From NCBI GenBank assembly GCA_051877575.1, contig JBJEJA010000047.1:139879-203878 (forward strand): 64,000 nucleotides of DNA, read 5' to 3'. The first letter of the stretch is position 1. The number at the start of each line of letters is the position of its first letter. The DNA is from UBA2882 sp051877575. GTDB lineage: Bacteria; Bacillota; Clostridia; Lachnospirales; Lachnospiraceae. A program made the translations under genes and the position numbers. A model generated the notes under the pieces. It was not told the origin of the DNA. It saw only the letters and a program-made list of their open reading frames with translations, and ran no database searches. Of the stretch, positions 8,041 to 13,900 are shown in pieces.

Positions 8041-8205
8041 ATGTCTGAAAGTGTAAAAACAGCCTTGACAACTGCTATGACCGGAGTAAAAACCGATGTA
8101 TTAAGTATTATCGAAGTAGCAGTTCCTGCAGCGCTGGCAATTGTAGGCGTTGTAATGGCAATTAGGCTTGGTGTTCGCTTTTTCAAAAGCATTGCCACTG
8201 CTTAA
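8041..8205 (+). CDS. Major coat protein (pVIII-like)
   Basis: 54 residues with the layout of an inovirus major coat protein: a short polar N-terminus (MSESVKTALTTAMTGVKTD), an Ala/Val-rich membrane helix (about 21-41) and a basic C-terminal patch (IRLGVRFFK) that would line the DNA. It has no cleavable signal peptide, which occurs in some inoviruses. The ribosome site AGAAAGGAGATG is the strongest in the prophage and the gene is followed at once by a strong terminator, as expected for the most abundant virion protein. Confidence 0.8.
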   Translation: MSESVKTALTTAMTGVKTDVLSIIEVAVPAALAIVGVVMAIRLGVRFFKSIATA

Positions 8206-8223
8206 TTGTACAACTGAATATTG

Positions 8224-8254
8224 AAAAGGCAGGCAAGCTCCTGCCTTTTCTTTT
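8224..8254 (+). terminator. Terminator after the major coat gene
   Basis: Perfect 10-bp stem AAAAGGCAGG/CCTGCCTTTT (8224-8233, 8240-8249) with 6-nt loop and a T-rich tail. The same position in M13 (after gene VIII) holds the central terminator. Confidence 0.9.
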
Positions 8255-8265
8255 ACAATTAAATA

Positions 8266-8294
8266 TTGAGCCTTTGCGAAAACCCTGTTATAAT
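8266..8294 (+). promoter_or_regulatory. Promoter of the adsorption-protein block
   Basis: TTGAGC (8266-8271), 17-nt spacer, TATAAT (8289-8294). The repeat element at 8295-8357 starts directly after the -10 box, so the transcript start would fall inside its first half-site. Confidence 0.65.
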
Positions 8295-8357
8295 GTATCT
8301 CAAGATCGATGCAGCTGCTTCTGGATCCGGAACATGCTGCAGATAAAATTGAGATAC
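8295..8357 (+). repeat. Phage structured repeat element, copy 1 (63 nt)
   Basis: Ends GTATCTCA (8295-8302) and TGAGATAC (8350-8357). Interior stem TGCAGC/GCTGCA encloses a further TTCTGGATCCGGAA stem. This copy is 11 nt longer than the other four. It ends 14 nt before the ATG at 8372. Confidence 0.8.
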
Positions 8358-8371
8358 AAGGGGGCAAACTG

Positions 8372-8512
8372 ATGAATATTTTTGTTAGAATTCTTATAGG
8401 ATGTTTTTGTTTATTTGGTATGTCTTGGGGAATAAAAAAACGTAATGAAGAAATTGCTCGTATGACTGCTGATGAACTGGAGCGTCGACAGAAAATGAAG
8501 GATGATAAATGA
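8372..8512 (+). CDS. Small phage membrane protein
   Basis: 46 residues: one N-terminal membrane helix (MNIFVRILIGCFCLFGMSWG) and a charged helical tail (about 22-46). Short leader with GGGGGC as possible ribosome site. Its stop overlaps the start of the long adsorption-type gene (ATGA), so the two are translationally coupled. Candidate minor coat or accessory protein; family not recognised. Confidence 0.6.
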   Translation: MNIFVRILIGCFCLFGMSWGIKKRNEEIARMTADELERRQKMKDDK

Positions 8513-10269
8513 AAAAGATTATTTTTAAGGCAGAGGCTGTATTGATTGCAGTCTCTGTATTTTTTTGTTCAATTATATATAAGCCTGTTGAGGTAAAAGC
8601 TGCTGTTGCATCTTTTACTCTTGGTGATGTTGTAATTTGGGCTTTTAGTTTGATTGCTGGACATTATGTTGCTGAACCAACATTTGATTGGATTGATGAA
8701 AAATTAGGCTGGACTGATTCTGATATTAAGACTGATGCAGAAGGAAATGTGATTATATCTCCGGAGCAGATTGAAGAGATCAAAAAGGCAGGACAGGAAG
8801 AATTGAATAACCAGTGGGCAGAAATTCCCGGAGCTTCTATCCGAAGCTGTGAAATTGATGATCCTTCAACTATAGGGGATAATACCGGAGCTACAACTTA
8901 TGCCATGACTGTAAATGGTCCTGCTACATACCGTTATTATTATCCATATAGCACTGTCAGGTACCAGATTACTAAACTGATACCTGGTTATTATGTGGCA
9001 TTAAGTGATACAGAGGTCGCAGTTTATAATCATAATCTGGTAGCGCAGGATTTAACAATTTATGAATGGGGATATCCTGCTTATCAGGATCCCACGTTGA
9101 TTGATACCGGATCTGCACTTGGTCAATTGTTCGGCGGTGATATTCTTGTGTTTGAAAGTCAGAAGGCATTATCTGATTATCTTAGTTCTTTTGATGATCC
9201 GTTGGATGCTCCTGTCTTTCCGTATACTGCGGATTTGTGCAGGGGTACAGAATATGAAATCCGTTGTTATGATTATGAAACTGAAGCGGAACTATCCATA
9301 TTTGATGTTGATCTTGATCTATCCAAGGGTCTTGTATTTACACCTTCAGGAAGCATTTATCTTAATTATTCTGATGCCAATGAAAACGGTATACCGGATG
9401 ACCATGATACTGATCTTAAATCCGGGGAATGGATTACACTTTTTGAAGATAAAGAAAACGGCTGGAGTAGTGGCGATGTACAACTTTCTGGATCCTGGTC
9501 TGATTATGATATGTTGTCTTTTTCTTATGGAACGGTACAGGAAGGCGGTTATGGTGGTTTTTCGTCGGGTGTCTGGTATATTTCTACTGCGGATATAGCT
9601 GATATGGATATTATTATATTTACTTCCTGGAATGAGCGTTGTTTCAAAATACAAAAAGTTGATGGTGATAATACAAAATTGAATTGTTTTTATACTTATG
9701 GTGATCAGAGACCTGTTGTGTATGTAGTTCGGGGTTATAAGTTTTCAAGTTCCGGATCAGGTGGAGGATCACCCGGTTCTGTAGATCTATCTGAAACTAA
9801 TAATCGTATCAATGGTATTCAGGAAACTTTGAATGATATTTTAAAGTGGATTAAGAAGATTTATAACCAGGTAGTAGTAGGAAATGTAATATCGGCTGTG
9901 GATGCTGTGGCTCAGGTAATGGATACAGCGAAGGACTATGTGGATGAAGCGCTGGAAGATACTGCATCCATTGCTGAATTAGGGGAAGCTCTTACTACAA
10001 AGTTTCCGTTTTCCCTTCCAAGCACACTCCTTGCACTTGTTACGGTCTTTGAAGCAGAACCTGTAACTCCTGTGTTTGAAGTGCCTTTTGTGATTTCATC
10101 CCTGCAGATCAAAGAGAAGTTTGTCCTCGATTTCAGTATGTTTGATGAAATTATATTTGTGCTGCAATGGTTTCTTCGGCTTATCTGGATCTATGGCCTT
10201 ATTCGGCTTACTCCTAACTTCATTGATGTGGGTGGACTTACCAGTGGAGGGGATGGTGGCAGCTCATGA
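8509..10269 (+). CDS. Adsorption / minor coat protein (pIII-like)
   Basis: 586 residues, by far the largest phage gene. It has an N-terminal signal peptide (to about 31, ending VEVKA), a long beta-rich, Tyr/Asp/Gly-rich exposed region, a Ser/Gly linker (SSSGSGGGSPGS, about 412-424), a helical stretch and a C-terminal membrane span (about 545-566) before a Gly/Ser tail. This is the layout of filamentous phage receptor-binding protein pIII, which also caps the virion. Sequence identity to pIII is not visible; the call is architectural. It overlaps the next gene by 4 nt. Confidence 0.7.
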   Translation: MKKIIFKAEAVLIAVSVFFCSIIYKPVEVKAAVASFTLGDVVIWAFSLIAGHYVAEPTFDWIDEKLGWTDSDIKTDAEGNVIISPEQIEEIKKAGQEELNNQWAEIPGASIRSCEIDDPSTIGDNTGATTYAMTVNGPATYRYYYPYSTVRYQITKLIPGYYVALSDTEVAVYNHNLVAQDLTIYEWGYPAYQDPTLIDTGSALGQLFGGDILVFESQKALSDYLSSFDDPLDAPVFPYTADLCRGTEYEIRCYDYETEAELSIFDVDLDLSKGLVFTPSGSIYLNYSDANENGIPDDHDTDLKSGEWITLFEDKENGWSSGDVQLSGSWSDYDMLSFSYGTVQEGGYGGFSSGVWYISTADIADMDIIIFTSWNERCFKIQKVDGDNTKLNCFYTYGDQRPVVYVVRGYKFSSSGSGGGSPGSVDLSETNNRINGIQETLNDILKWIKKIYNQVVVGNVISAVDAVAQVMDTAKDYVDEALEDTASIAELGEALTTKFPFSLPSTLLALVTVFEAEPVTPVFEVPFVISSLQIKEKFVLDFSMFDEIIFVLQWFLRLIWIYGLIRLTPNFIDVGGLTSGGDGGSS

Positions 10270-10490
10270 GCGTAATATATAAACTTTTTAAAATGCTGGT
10301 GGATATCTTTCCGGATGATCCGCTTTTGAAACTGATTAATGAATTTAAAACGGCTGAATGGCTTGGTTATCTGAATTATTTTATCCCGGTCAGTTTTTTT
10401 GTTGATGTAACCATGATATGGGTAGGTGCGATTATATCATACCGGGTTTATAAGGTCATAGCTAACTTTGTAATAAAGCTGCTGAAATAA
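10266..10490 (+). CDS. Small phage membrane protein (pVI position)
   Basis: 74 residues: an amphipathic N-terminal helix (MSVIYKLFKMLVDIF), then two hydrophobic segments (about 32-45 and 48-72) with a basic end. It directly follows the pIII-like gene with ATGA overlap, the position held by gene VI in Ff phages, whose product completes the virion cap. Function inferred from position. Confidence 0.6.
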   Translation: MSVIYKLFKMLVDIFPDDPLLKLINEFKTAEWLGYLNYFIPVSFFVDVTMIWVGAIISYRVYKVIANFVIKLLK

Positions 10491-10493
10491 ACT

Positions 10494-10545
10494 GTATCTC
10501 ATTTTCTTCCGGACGTTCCTGGCAGCTCCGGTACTGTTGAGATAC
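10494..10545 (+). repeat. Phage structured repeat element, copy 2 (52 nt)
   Basis: Ends GTATCTCA and TGAGATAC around a 36-nt interior. Inner stem CCGGA/TCCGG. It begins 4 nt after the stop codon of the preceding gene. Confidence 0.85.
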
Positions 10546-10552
10546 ACTTGGC

Positions 10553-10605
10553 AGATGTCAAGGGGACAAGCGAAGCGATACGCCGTAGGGCAGCCCTTGA
10601 CATCT
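10553..10605 (+). other. Long hairpin, packaging-signal or origin candidate
   Basis: Perfect 12-bp stem AGATGTCAAGGG/CCCTTGACATCT (10553-10564, 10594-10605) around a 29-nt GC-rich loop. No T run, so not a terminator. Filamentous phages carry their packaging hairpin and origins in such noncoding spots. Confidence 0.55.
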
Positions 10606-10698
10606 TCAGGAGCTTTGGATAGTAGGAAAGGAGTAAAGACGGACGCATTATCCGGCTTTGCTCTTGAATACCCTTTTTTTTTAATGGAGGTTTATAAT

Positions 10699-10782
10699 AT
10701 GTTTTTGTTTTTTTTCTTATTTTTTTCTATCGCTTTTTTAGTATTTTTCCCTCTTATTTGTGAGTATTTTAGGAATAAATAA
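10699..10782 (+). CDS. 27-residue phage membrane peptide
   Basis: MFLFFFLFFSIAFLVFFPLI followed by CEYFRNK: a single Phe-rich membrane helix with a short basic end. ATG 10699 has a clear ribosome site (TGGAGG, 10685-10690). Size is close to the ~32-residue pVII/pIX minor coat proteins of Ff phages. It lies alone between repeat copies 2 and 3. Confidence 0.5.
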   Translation: MFLFFFLFFSIAFLVFFPLICEYFRNK

Positions 10783-10806
10783 GTTTTTCTTATTAAAAAA
10801 AATATT

Positions 10807-10858
10807 GTATCTCAAACTGTCCGGGAATGATCCGGCAGCTTCAGGAAAATTGGGATGC
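10807..10858 (+). repeat. Phage structured repeat element, copy 3 (52 nt)
   Basis: Nearly identical to copy 4 inside (stem CTG-CCGG / CCGGCAG with loop GAATGAT). The right end has drifted to TGGGATGC, which can still pair partly with GTATCTCA through G-U pairs. Confidence 0.85.
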
Positions 10859-11200
10859 AGAAGTAAGCCCCCTTATATAAGGGGGTTTGGGGGATTTTTA
10901 AAATCCATTTACCGCTGTGCCATGTGTCGCCTATCTCGGCGCACTGTTTTTTGGCAACACGAGGGGGCTTCTGTTTCTGTTTGTCGATGCGCCTGTTGTC
11001 CCCGTGGGGGACTGTCTGTCCCCCTGTTATACATATATCCGCGCACGTGGAAGTTTTGTTCCCCTGTGGGCGCTGCTTAGATAGTCTTATCTGCTGTTTT
11101 TTAGCAGATTAGAGTATCTTAGACAGGGACAAGTACGAAGTGCGCCGGATGGCATAGGGGTTAGGGGTCACGGGCTCGGAAGCCCTTATAAAAAAAAATA
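10859..11200 (+). other. Structured noncoding region of the phage
   Basis: No supported gene from 10783 to 11269. Repeat copies 3 and 4 flank a GC-rich stretch with several foldbacks: palindrome CCCCCTTATATAAGGGGG (10868-10885); GTGTCGCC near 10924 against CGGCGCAC; a 16-nt stem with 14 matches (11080-11095 with 11103-11118, loop GTTTTTT); and GGGCT/AGCCC at 11172-11185. In filamentous phages such a region holds the plus and minus origins and the packaging signal. No specific nick site can be named. Confidence 0.5.
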
Positions 11201-11252
11201 GTATCTCAAACTGTCCGGGAATGATCCGGCAGCTTCAGAAAATTTGAGATAC
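11201..11252 (+). repeat. Phage structured repeat element, copy 4 (52 nt)
   Basis: The most regular copy. The outer stem GTATCTCAAA/TTTGAGATAC is 10 bp, the inner stem CTG-CCGG/CCGGCAG has one bulged T. It ends right at the ribosome site (AGAAAGGA) of the Zot gene. Confidence 0.88.
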
Positions 11253-11269
11253 AGAAAGGATGATTTTTT

Positions 11270-12043
11270 ATGATTGTTTTATATTCAGGTACACCCGGAT
11301 CAGGTAAGTCTCTGAATGTTGCCCGTCAGATGATTACTAAGATGATGCTCGGTTACAACGTCATAGGTAATATGTATATTCATCGTGAACGGATTGCCGG
11401 ATGCAAGGGAAAATATATCTATTGTGATACTTATGATCTTAATCCGTATCTGCTTATAGAGTATGCAAAAAAATATCATGTAAAGGGTAAGGAAGGACAG
11501 ACTTATCTTGTTATAGATGAATGTCAGCGTATATTTAATAGTCGTGACTGGCAGCGTCCTGTAATGCGCGCATGGAATGATTTCTTCCAGATGCATCGTC
11601 ACTATGGTTATCATGTGTACCTGATTACGCAGTATGACCGCCTTATAGATCGTCAGCTTCGTGCTTTGGTCGAATATAACCGTATACATAGAAAAGTATC
11701 CAATGCCGGGATGAAGGGTAAGATCATGTCCCTTCTTTGTGGTGGTAAGCTTTTTGTTTGTGCTGAAGAATGGTATCCAAAACATATGCCTACCGGATCC
11801 TATTTTTTCAGGTACCGTAAGAAATACGGGGAATTTTATGACAGTTATGCAGCATTTTCCATGGATGAAAAAGATAATGCTAATGAGCTTGCTTTGCTTT
11901 TGAAATCTGATGAAGAAACTGCGCCCCCTGCGGTGCCGGAAGGAGACGGGGCATGCGGGGCCCCCGTCGAGTCCGGCAGCCCGGGGGAAGCAGTGGATGA
12001 TGTTTGTATTGTCTTCCCCTTTACGCAAGGAAGGAGATGTTAG
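11270..12043 (+). CDS. Zot/pI-type phage assembly ATPase
   Basis: ATPase that drives virion extrusion through the membrane, the hallmark gene of inoviruses. Walker A GTPGSGKS at residues 8-15; Walker B YLVIDECQRIF near 82-92, with the family's conserved neighbourhood (FFQMHRHYGYHVYLITQ). At 257 residues it is short, and no membrane segment is visible after the ATPase domain, unlike Zot or pI of proteobacterial phages. The last ~45 residues are encoded by unusually GC-rich DNA and are Pro/Gly/Ala-rich. Confidence 0.88.
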   Translation: MIVLYSGTPGSGKSLNVARQMITKMMLGYNVIGNMYIHRERIAGCKGKYIYCDTYDLNPYLLIEYAKKYHVKGKEGQTYLVIDECQRIFNSRDWQRPVMRAWNDFFQMHRHYGYHVYLITQYDRLIDRQLRALVEYNRIHRKVSNAGMKGKIMSLLCGGKLFVCAEEWYPKHMPTGSYFFRYRKKYGEFYDSYAAFSMDEKDNANELALLLKSDEETAPPAVPEGDGACGAPVESGSPGEAVDDVCIVFPFTQGRRC

Positions 12044-12160
12044 CCTGGACACAGGGGCGCAGTCCCCTCCGGGGACCTCGCGCCTGGGGCTGGGAAAACG
12101 TCTCCGAGGGTTCATTGCGTCAAGGGGCATCATCCCCCATATTCCAAAGGGGGGATGATT
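11915..12160 (+). other. GC-rich palindrome cluster spanning the zot end and the spacer
   Basis: Within an AT-rich phage this stretch is strongly GC-rich and folds back repeatedly: CGGGGCCCCCG (11956-11966), GTCCCC/GGGGAC (12062-12067, 12071-12076), and TCATCCCCC/GGGGGATGA (12130-12138, 12150-12158). It sits just before the replication gene. Candidate double-strand origin or packaging signal; not demonstrable by eye. Confidence 0.4.
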
Positions 12161-12227
12161 GGTACATTTTTGTACTTTTTGGTGTTTCAATTTTGTACCG
12201 TTTTTGATGTGAAAAGAGGTGGTTAAA

Positions 12228-13196
12228 TTGGACTATTTTTATTCAATAACCGACGATAAAGGTTTTGTCCATTCGGTCGATAATCTGGTTATTGAGTATG
12301 TAACGATAGGAGCAGATGGTGCCATTGCCCGGATATTGACGGATATTCAGCAGATAGGAGAGAAGCATAAAGATCATATTCATTACTGGGAACGTCTTAA
12401 CTGTACTCCATGCAGTAAATGGAGCTGGTGTCAGCATAATGTGCATCTTGATGATGGTATATATATCAGCATCGGTCACTATGTGAATTATGCAAAGCCA
12501 AAAGCAGACTGGCAGGTATATCCGGTTGTTAAGTTGGAAGTCAATCCGAATAAACACGCAGGAAAAGAAGTACTGAAAGATCTGCTTGAGGTTCTCCGGG
12601 TATGGGGTGACGATGTGACGCTGCTTAAATATGATTATGCGGTTGATGTTCCAATGCCTCCGGATGAAGTTGAGGTATTCGGAAGCAGAAAGGAAAAAGG
12701 GCTGTATAAGGGTACCAGATATTTTGGACAGAGAAATAAAAACGGTTATTGTAAAATCTATGATAAGCAGAAGGAACAGGATCTTGATGATCCAATGACA
12801 CGTATTGAGCATACAATTGTCTGTTCCGGCAAAACAACAAAAAATATCAGCTTTGAAAAAGTTTATGTAAAGACTAAAAAATATAAAGAGAGTATTGAAA
12901 ATGATGAAAAGATGACAACCAATGACAGGGTTTTACTGGACTTTTGCAATCTGTGCATAGCTAACAAACTTGACTATGAAAGTATTATTGATAAGCTGGA
13001 TAAGCGAAAAAGAAGATTTATAAAAGAGCATTTGAAAAATAGTGAATTTGAACAGTTGAATTTTGATGACAATATCCGGAATAAGCTGCTTGATAAAGTA
13101 TATGAGTATTTCGGAGTTGAGAAAAAAACGGATATAGAAGTTGATGGAAATGGTTTTGTTGTGCTGGATGATGATTTTGTGCTGCCGTTTGATTAA
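12228..13196 (+). CDS. Replication initiation protein (Rep_trans-like)
   Basis: Initiator for rolling-circle replication of the phage genome. The motifs LLKYDYAVD (about 134-142) and TRYFGQRNKNGYCKIYDK (about 163-180) match the nicking-domain pattern of the Rep_trans / replication initiation factor family, where one Tyr attacks the origin DNA. Length 322 fits. I prefer TTG 12228 (starting MDYFYS) because AGAGGTGG lies 5 nt before it; GTG 12219 would overlap that site. Just upstream, the phrases GGTACA, TTGTAC and TTTTGTACC (12161-12199) form inverted repeats that could be Rep or repressor sites. Confidence 0.85.
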   Translation: MDYFYSITDDKGFVHSVDNLVIEYVTIGADGAIARILTDIQQIGEKHKDHIHYWERLNCTPCSKWSWCQHNVHLDDGIYISIGHYVNYAKPKADWQVYPVVKLEVNPNKHAGKEVLKDLLEVLRVWGDDVTLLKYDYAVDVPMPPDEVEVFGSRKEKGLYKGTRYFGQRNKNGYCKIYDKQKEQDLDDPMTRIEHTIVCSGKTTKNISFEKVYVKTKKYKESIENDEKMTTNDRVLLDFCNLCIANKLDYESIIDKLDKRKRRFIKEHLKNSEFEQLNFDDNIRNKLLDKVYEYFGVEKKTDIEVDGNGFVVLDDDFVLPFD

Positions 13197-13214
13197 AGAA
13201 AAGGAGAGATGAAT

Positions 13215-13526
13215 ATGGCAAAGAATGTAAGTAAAAGTATCAGGCTTTCAGATGAGGTTTATGAGTATATCAGCAATTACCGGGGAGAAGGTTTTAATGA
13301 AAAATTTGAAAATATCATCCTGGACTATAAGAAGAAAGAGAAGCAGATCAATGACCGGATTAAGGCAAAAGAAAAGGAGCTAAAGCTCTGGTCTGATCGT
13401 GTGAATGAGGTTATTGTCAAAATCAGGAAACTGGAAAGAATGCAATATCAGATCAATAATTGTAAGCAGTATCTTGATACGATTGAGAAAGATTTGAAAG
13501 ATATTTTTGTTGTATCACAAAAATAG
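13215..13526 (+). CDS. Ribbon-helix-helix-like protein with coiled-coil tail
   Basis: 103 residues. The N-terminus (VSKSIRLSDEVYEYISNY) reads like the strand-helix start of Arc/MetJ-type DNA-binding domains. Residues about 38-95 are a long charged coiled coil. It probably acts as a dimeric regulator of phage transcription or replication (inference). ATG 13215 is better spaced from AAAGGAG than ATG 13209. Its last codons overlap the left end of repeat copy 5. Confidence 0.6.
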   Translation: MAKNVSKSIRLSDEVYEYISNYRGEGFNEKFENIILDYKKKEKQINDRIKAKEKELKLWSDRVNEVIVKIRKLERMQYQINNCKQYLDTIEKDLKDIFVVSQK

Positions 13527-13563
13527 TCCTGGTTTCCGGTATTCAATCCGAAAATTGAGATAC
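13512..13563 (+). repeat. Phage structured repeat element, copy 5 (52 nt)
   Basis: Ends GTATCACA (one change) and TGAGATAC with a 36-nt interior. The inner stem is TTTC-GG/CC-GAAA with one bulge, a different sequence from the other copies but still paired. The left end lies inside the last codons of the preceding gene; the right end precedes the next ribosome site. Confidence 0.75.
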
Positions 13564-13588
13564 AGTTTAAAATTAAGGAGAAATATGT

Positions 13589-13777
13589 ATGAGTGATCCC
13601 AGATGTGAAAAGTTTAAATGTACCCAGTCAAATGTTCCTGACTGTGAGCATTGTTCCTATGAATTTGTGTGTCCGTACGCCTGTACATGTTCATTATGTC
13701 TGTATGGGATGCCTTCAGACTTCATAGCTTGCCCACACAAGCCTTTTACAAATTTCACGAGGGAAAATGTGGGTTAA
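13589..13777 (+). CDS. Cysteine-rich small phage protein
   Basis: 62 residues with about ten cysteines arranged in pairs (CEHC, CTCSLC) and a His in the last third, suggesting a zinc-binding or disulphide-rich fold. No signal peptide is seen, so a metal-binding cytoplasmic protein is likelier. ATG has AAGGAG upstream (13575-13580). Last gene of the prophage. Family not recognised; a regulatory or host-takeover role is possible. Confidence 0.6.
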   Translation: MSDPRCEKFKCTQSNVPDCEHCSYEFVCPYACTCSLCLYGMPSDFIACPHKPFTNFTRENVG

Positions 13778-13810
13778 ATGATAAAAATGCGAAAATGGGG
13801 CAAATAAGTG

Positions 13811-13840
13811 TTGACTGATTGAAGTAGTCTGTGTTAAAAT
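13811..13840 (+). promoter_or_regulatory. Rightward promoter at the prophage's right end
   Basis: TTGACT (13811-13816), then 17 nt to TTAAAA or 18 nt to TAAAAT. It lies inside the phage and points across the attachment site. In circular phage DNA it would feed the hairpin and the left-end genes; in the chromosome it points into the 3' end of dtd on the opposite strand. Confidence 0.6.
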
Positions 13841-13857
13841 CCTAGACATAGACGATG

Positions 13858-13874
13858 ACAACTATTCGCAAAAG
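13858..13874. repeat. Right attachment core (attR), 17-bp direct repeat
   Basis: Same 17 bases as 6447-6463. It lies 27 nt from the stop codon of dtd, so integration spared the gene. Confidence 0.88.
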
Positions 13875-13890
13875 AACAGTTTAACGAAAA
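13863..13890. other. dif-like Xer recombination site
   Basis: Two 11-bp arms, TATTCGCAAAA and TTTAACGAAAA, in imperfect inverted orientation (8 of 11 positions symmetrical) flank the 6-bp centre GAACAG. This is exactly the 11-6-11 layout of dif sites. It is not the usual Firmicutes dif sequence. Because the right arm is host DNA, an intact site is restored beside the prophage, as with CTXphi. Confidence 0.6.
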
Positions 13891-13900
13891 GTTCGTGTGA

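Larger units (their letters stand above)
6447..13874 (+). mobile_element. Inovirus (filamentous phage) prophage without integrase
   Basis: About 7.4 kb bounded by a 17-bp direct repeat. All genes run rightward in classic filamentous phage order: ssDNA-binding candidate, small membrane proteins, major coat protein with terminator, long adsorption-type protein, small membrane protein, structured intergenic region, Zot/pI ATPase, replication initiator, regulator. No serine or tyrosine integrase is inside, which fits Xer-dependent integration. Every recognisable gene appears intact except a possible A-run frameshift near 6701. The element is inserted between the cytidylate-kinase-like gene and the 3' end of dtd. 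Confidence 0.9.

Noticed and set aside
10537..10698. Extended frame upstream of the 27-residue gene
   Set aside because: It has no start with a ribosome site and runs through the 12-bp hairpin; only ATG 10699 is supported.
10868..10885. Palindrome of C and G runs as a simple terminator
   Set aside because: Downstream there is a GGGGG run before the Ts, so the stem and tail do not fit well; it was left as part of the structured region.
11300..12190. Long open frame (296 codons) on the minus strand opposite zot
   Set aside because: It is the antisense shadow of the Zot gene, which has clear Walker motifs. The minus frame has no ribosome site and an odd amino-acid composition.
11910..12207. 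Two plus-strand frames of about 70-80 codons overlapping the zot end
   Set aside because: They read through GC-rich palindromes, lack ribosome sites and overlap a real gene in another frame.
8295..13563. Repeat elements as an insertion sequence or CRISPR array
   Set aside because: There is no transposase or Cas gene, and the spacings are kilobases and irregular. The copies fit gene borders, not spacers.
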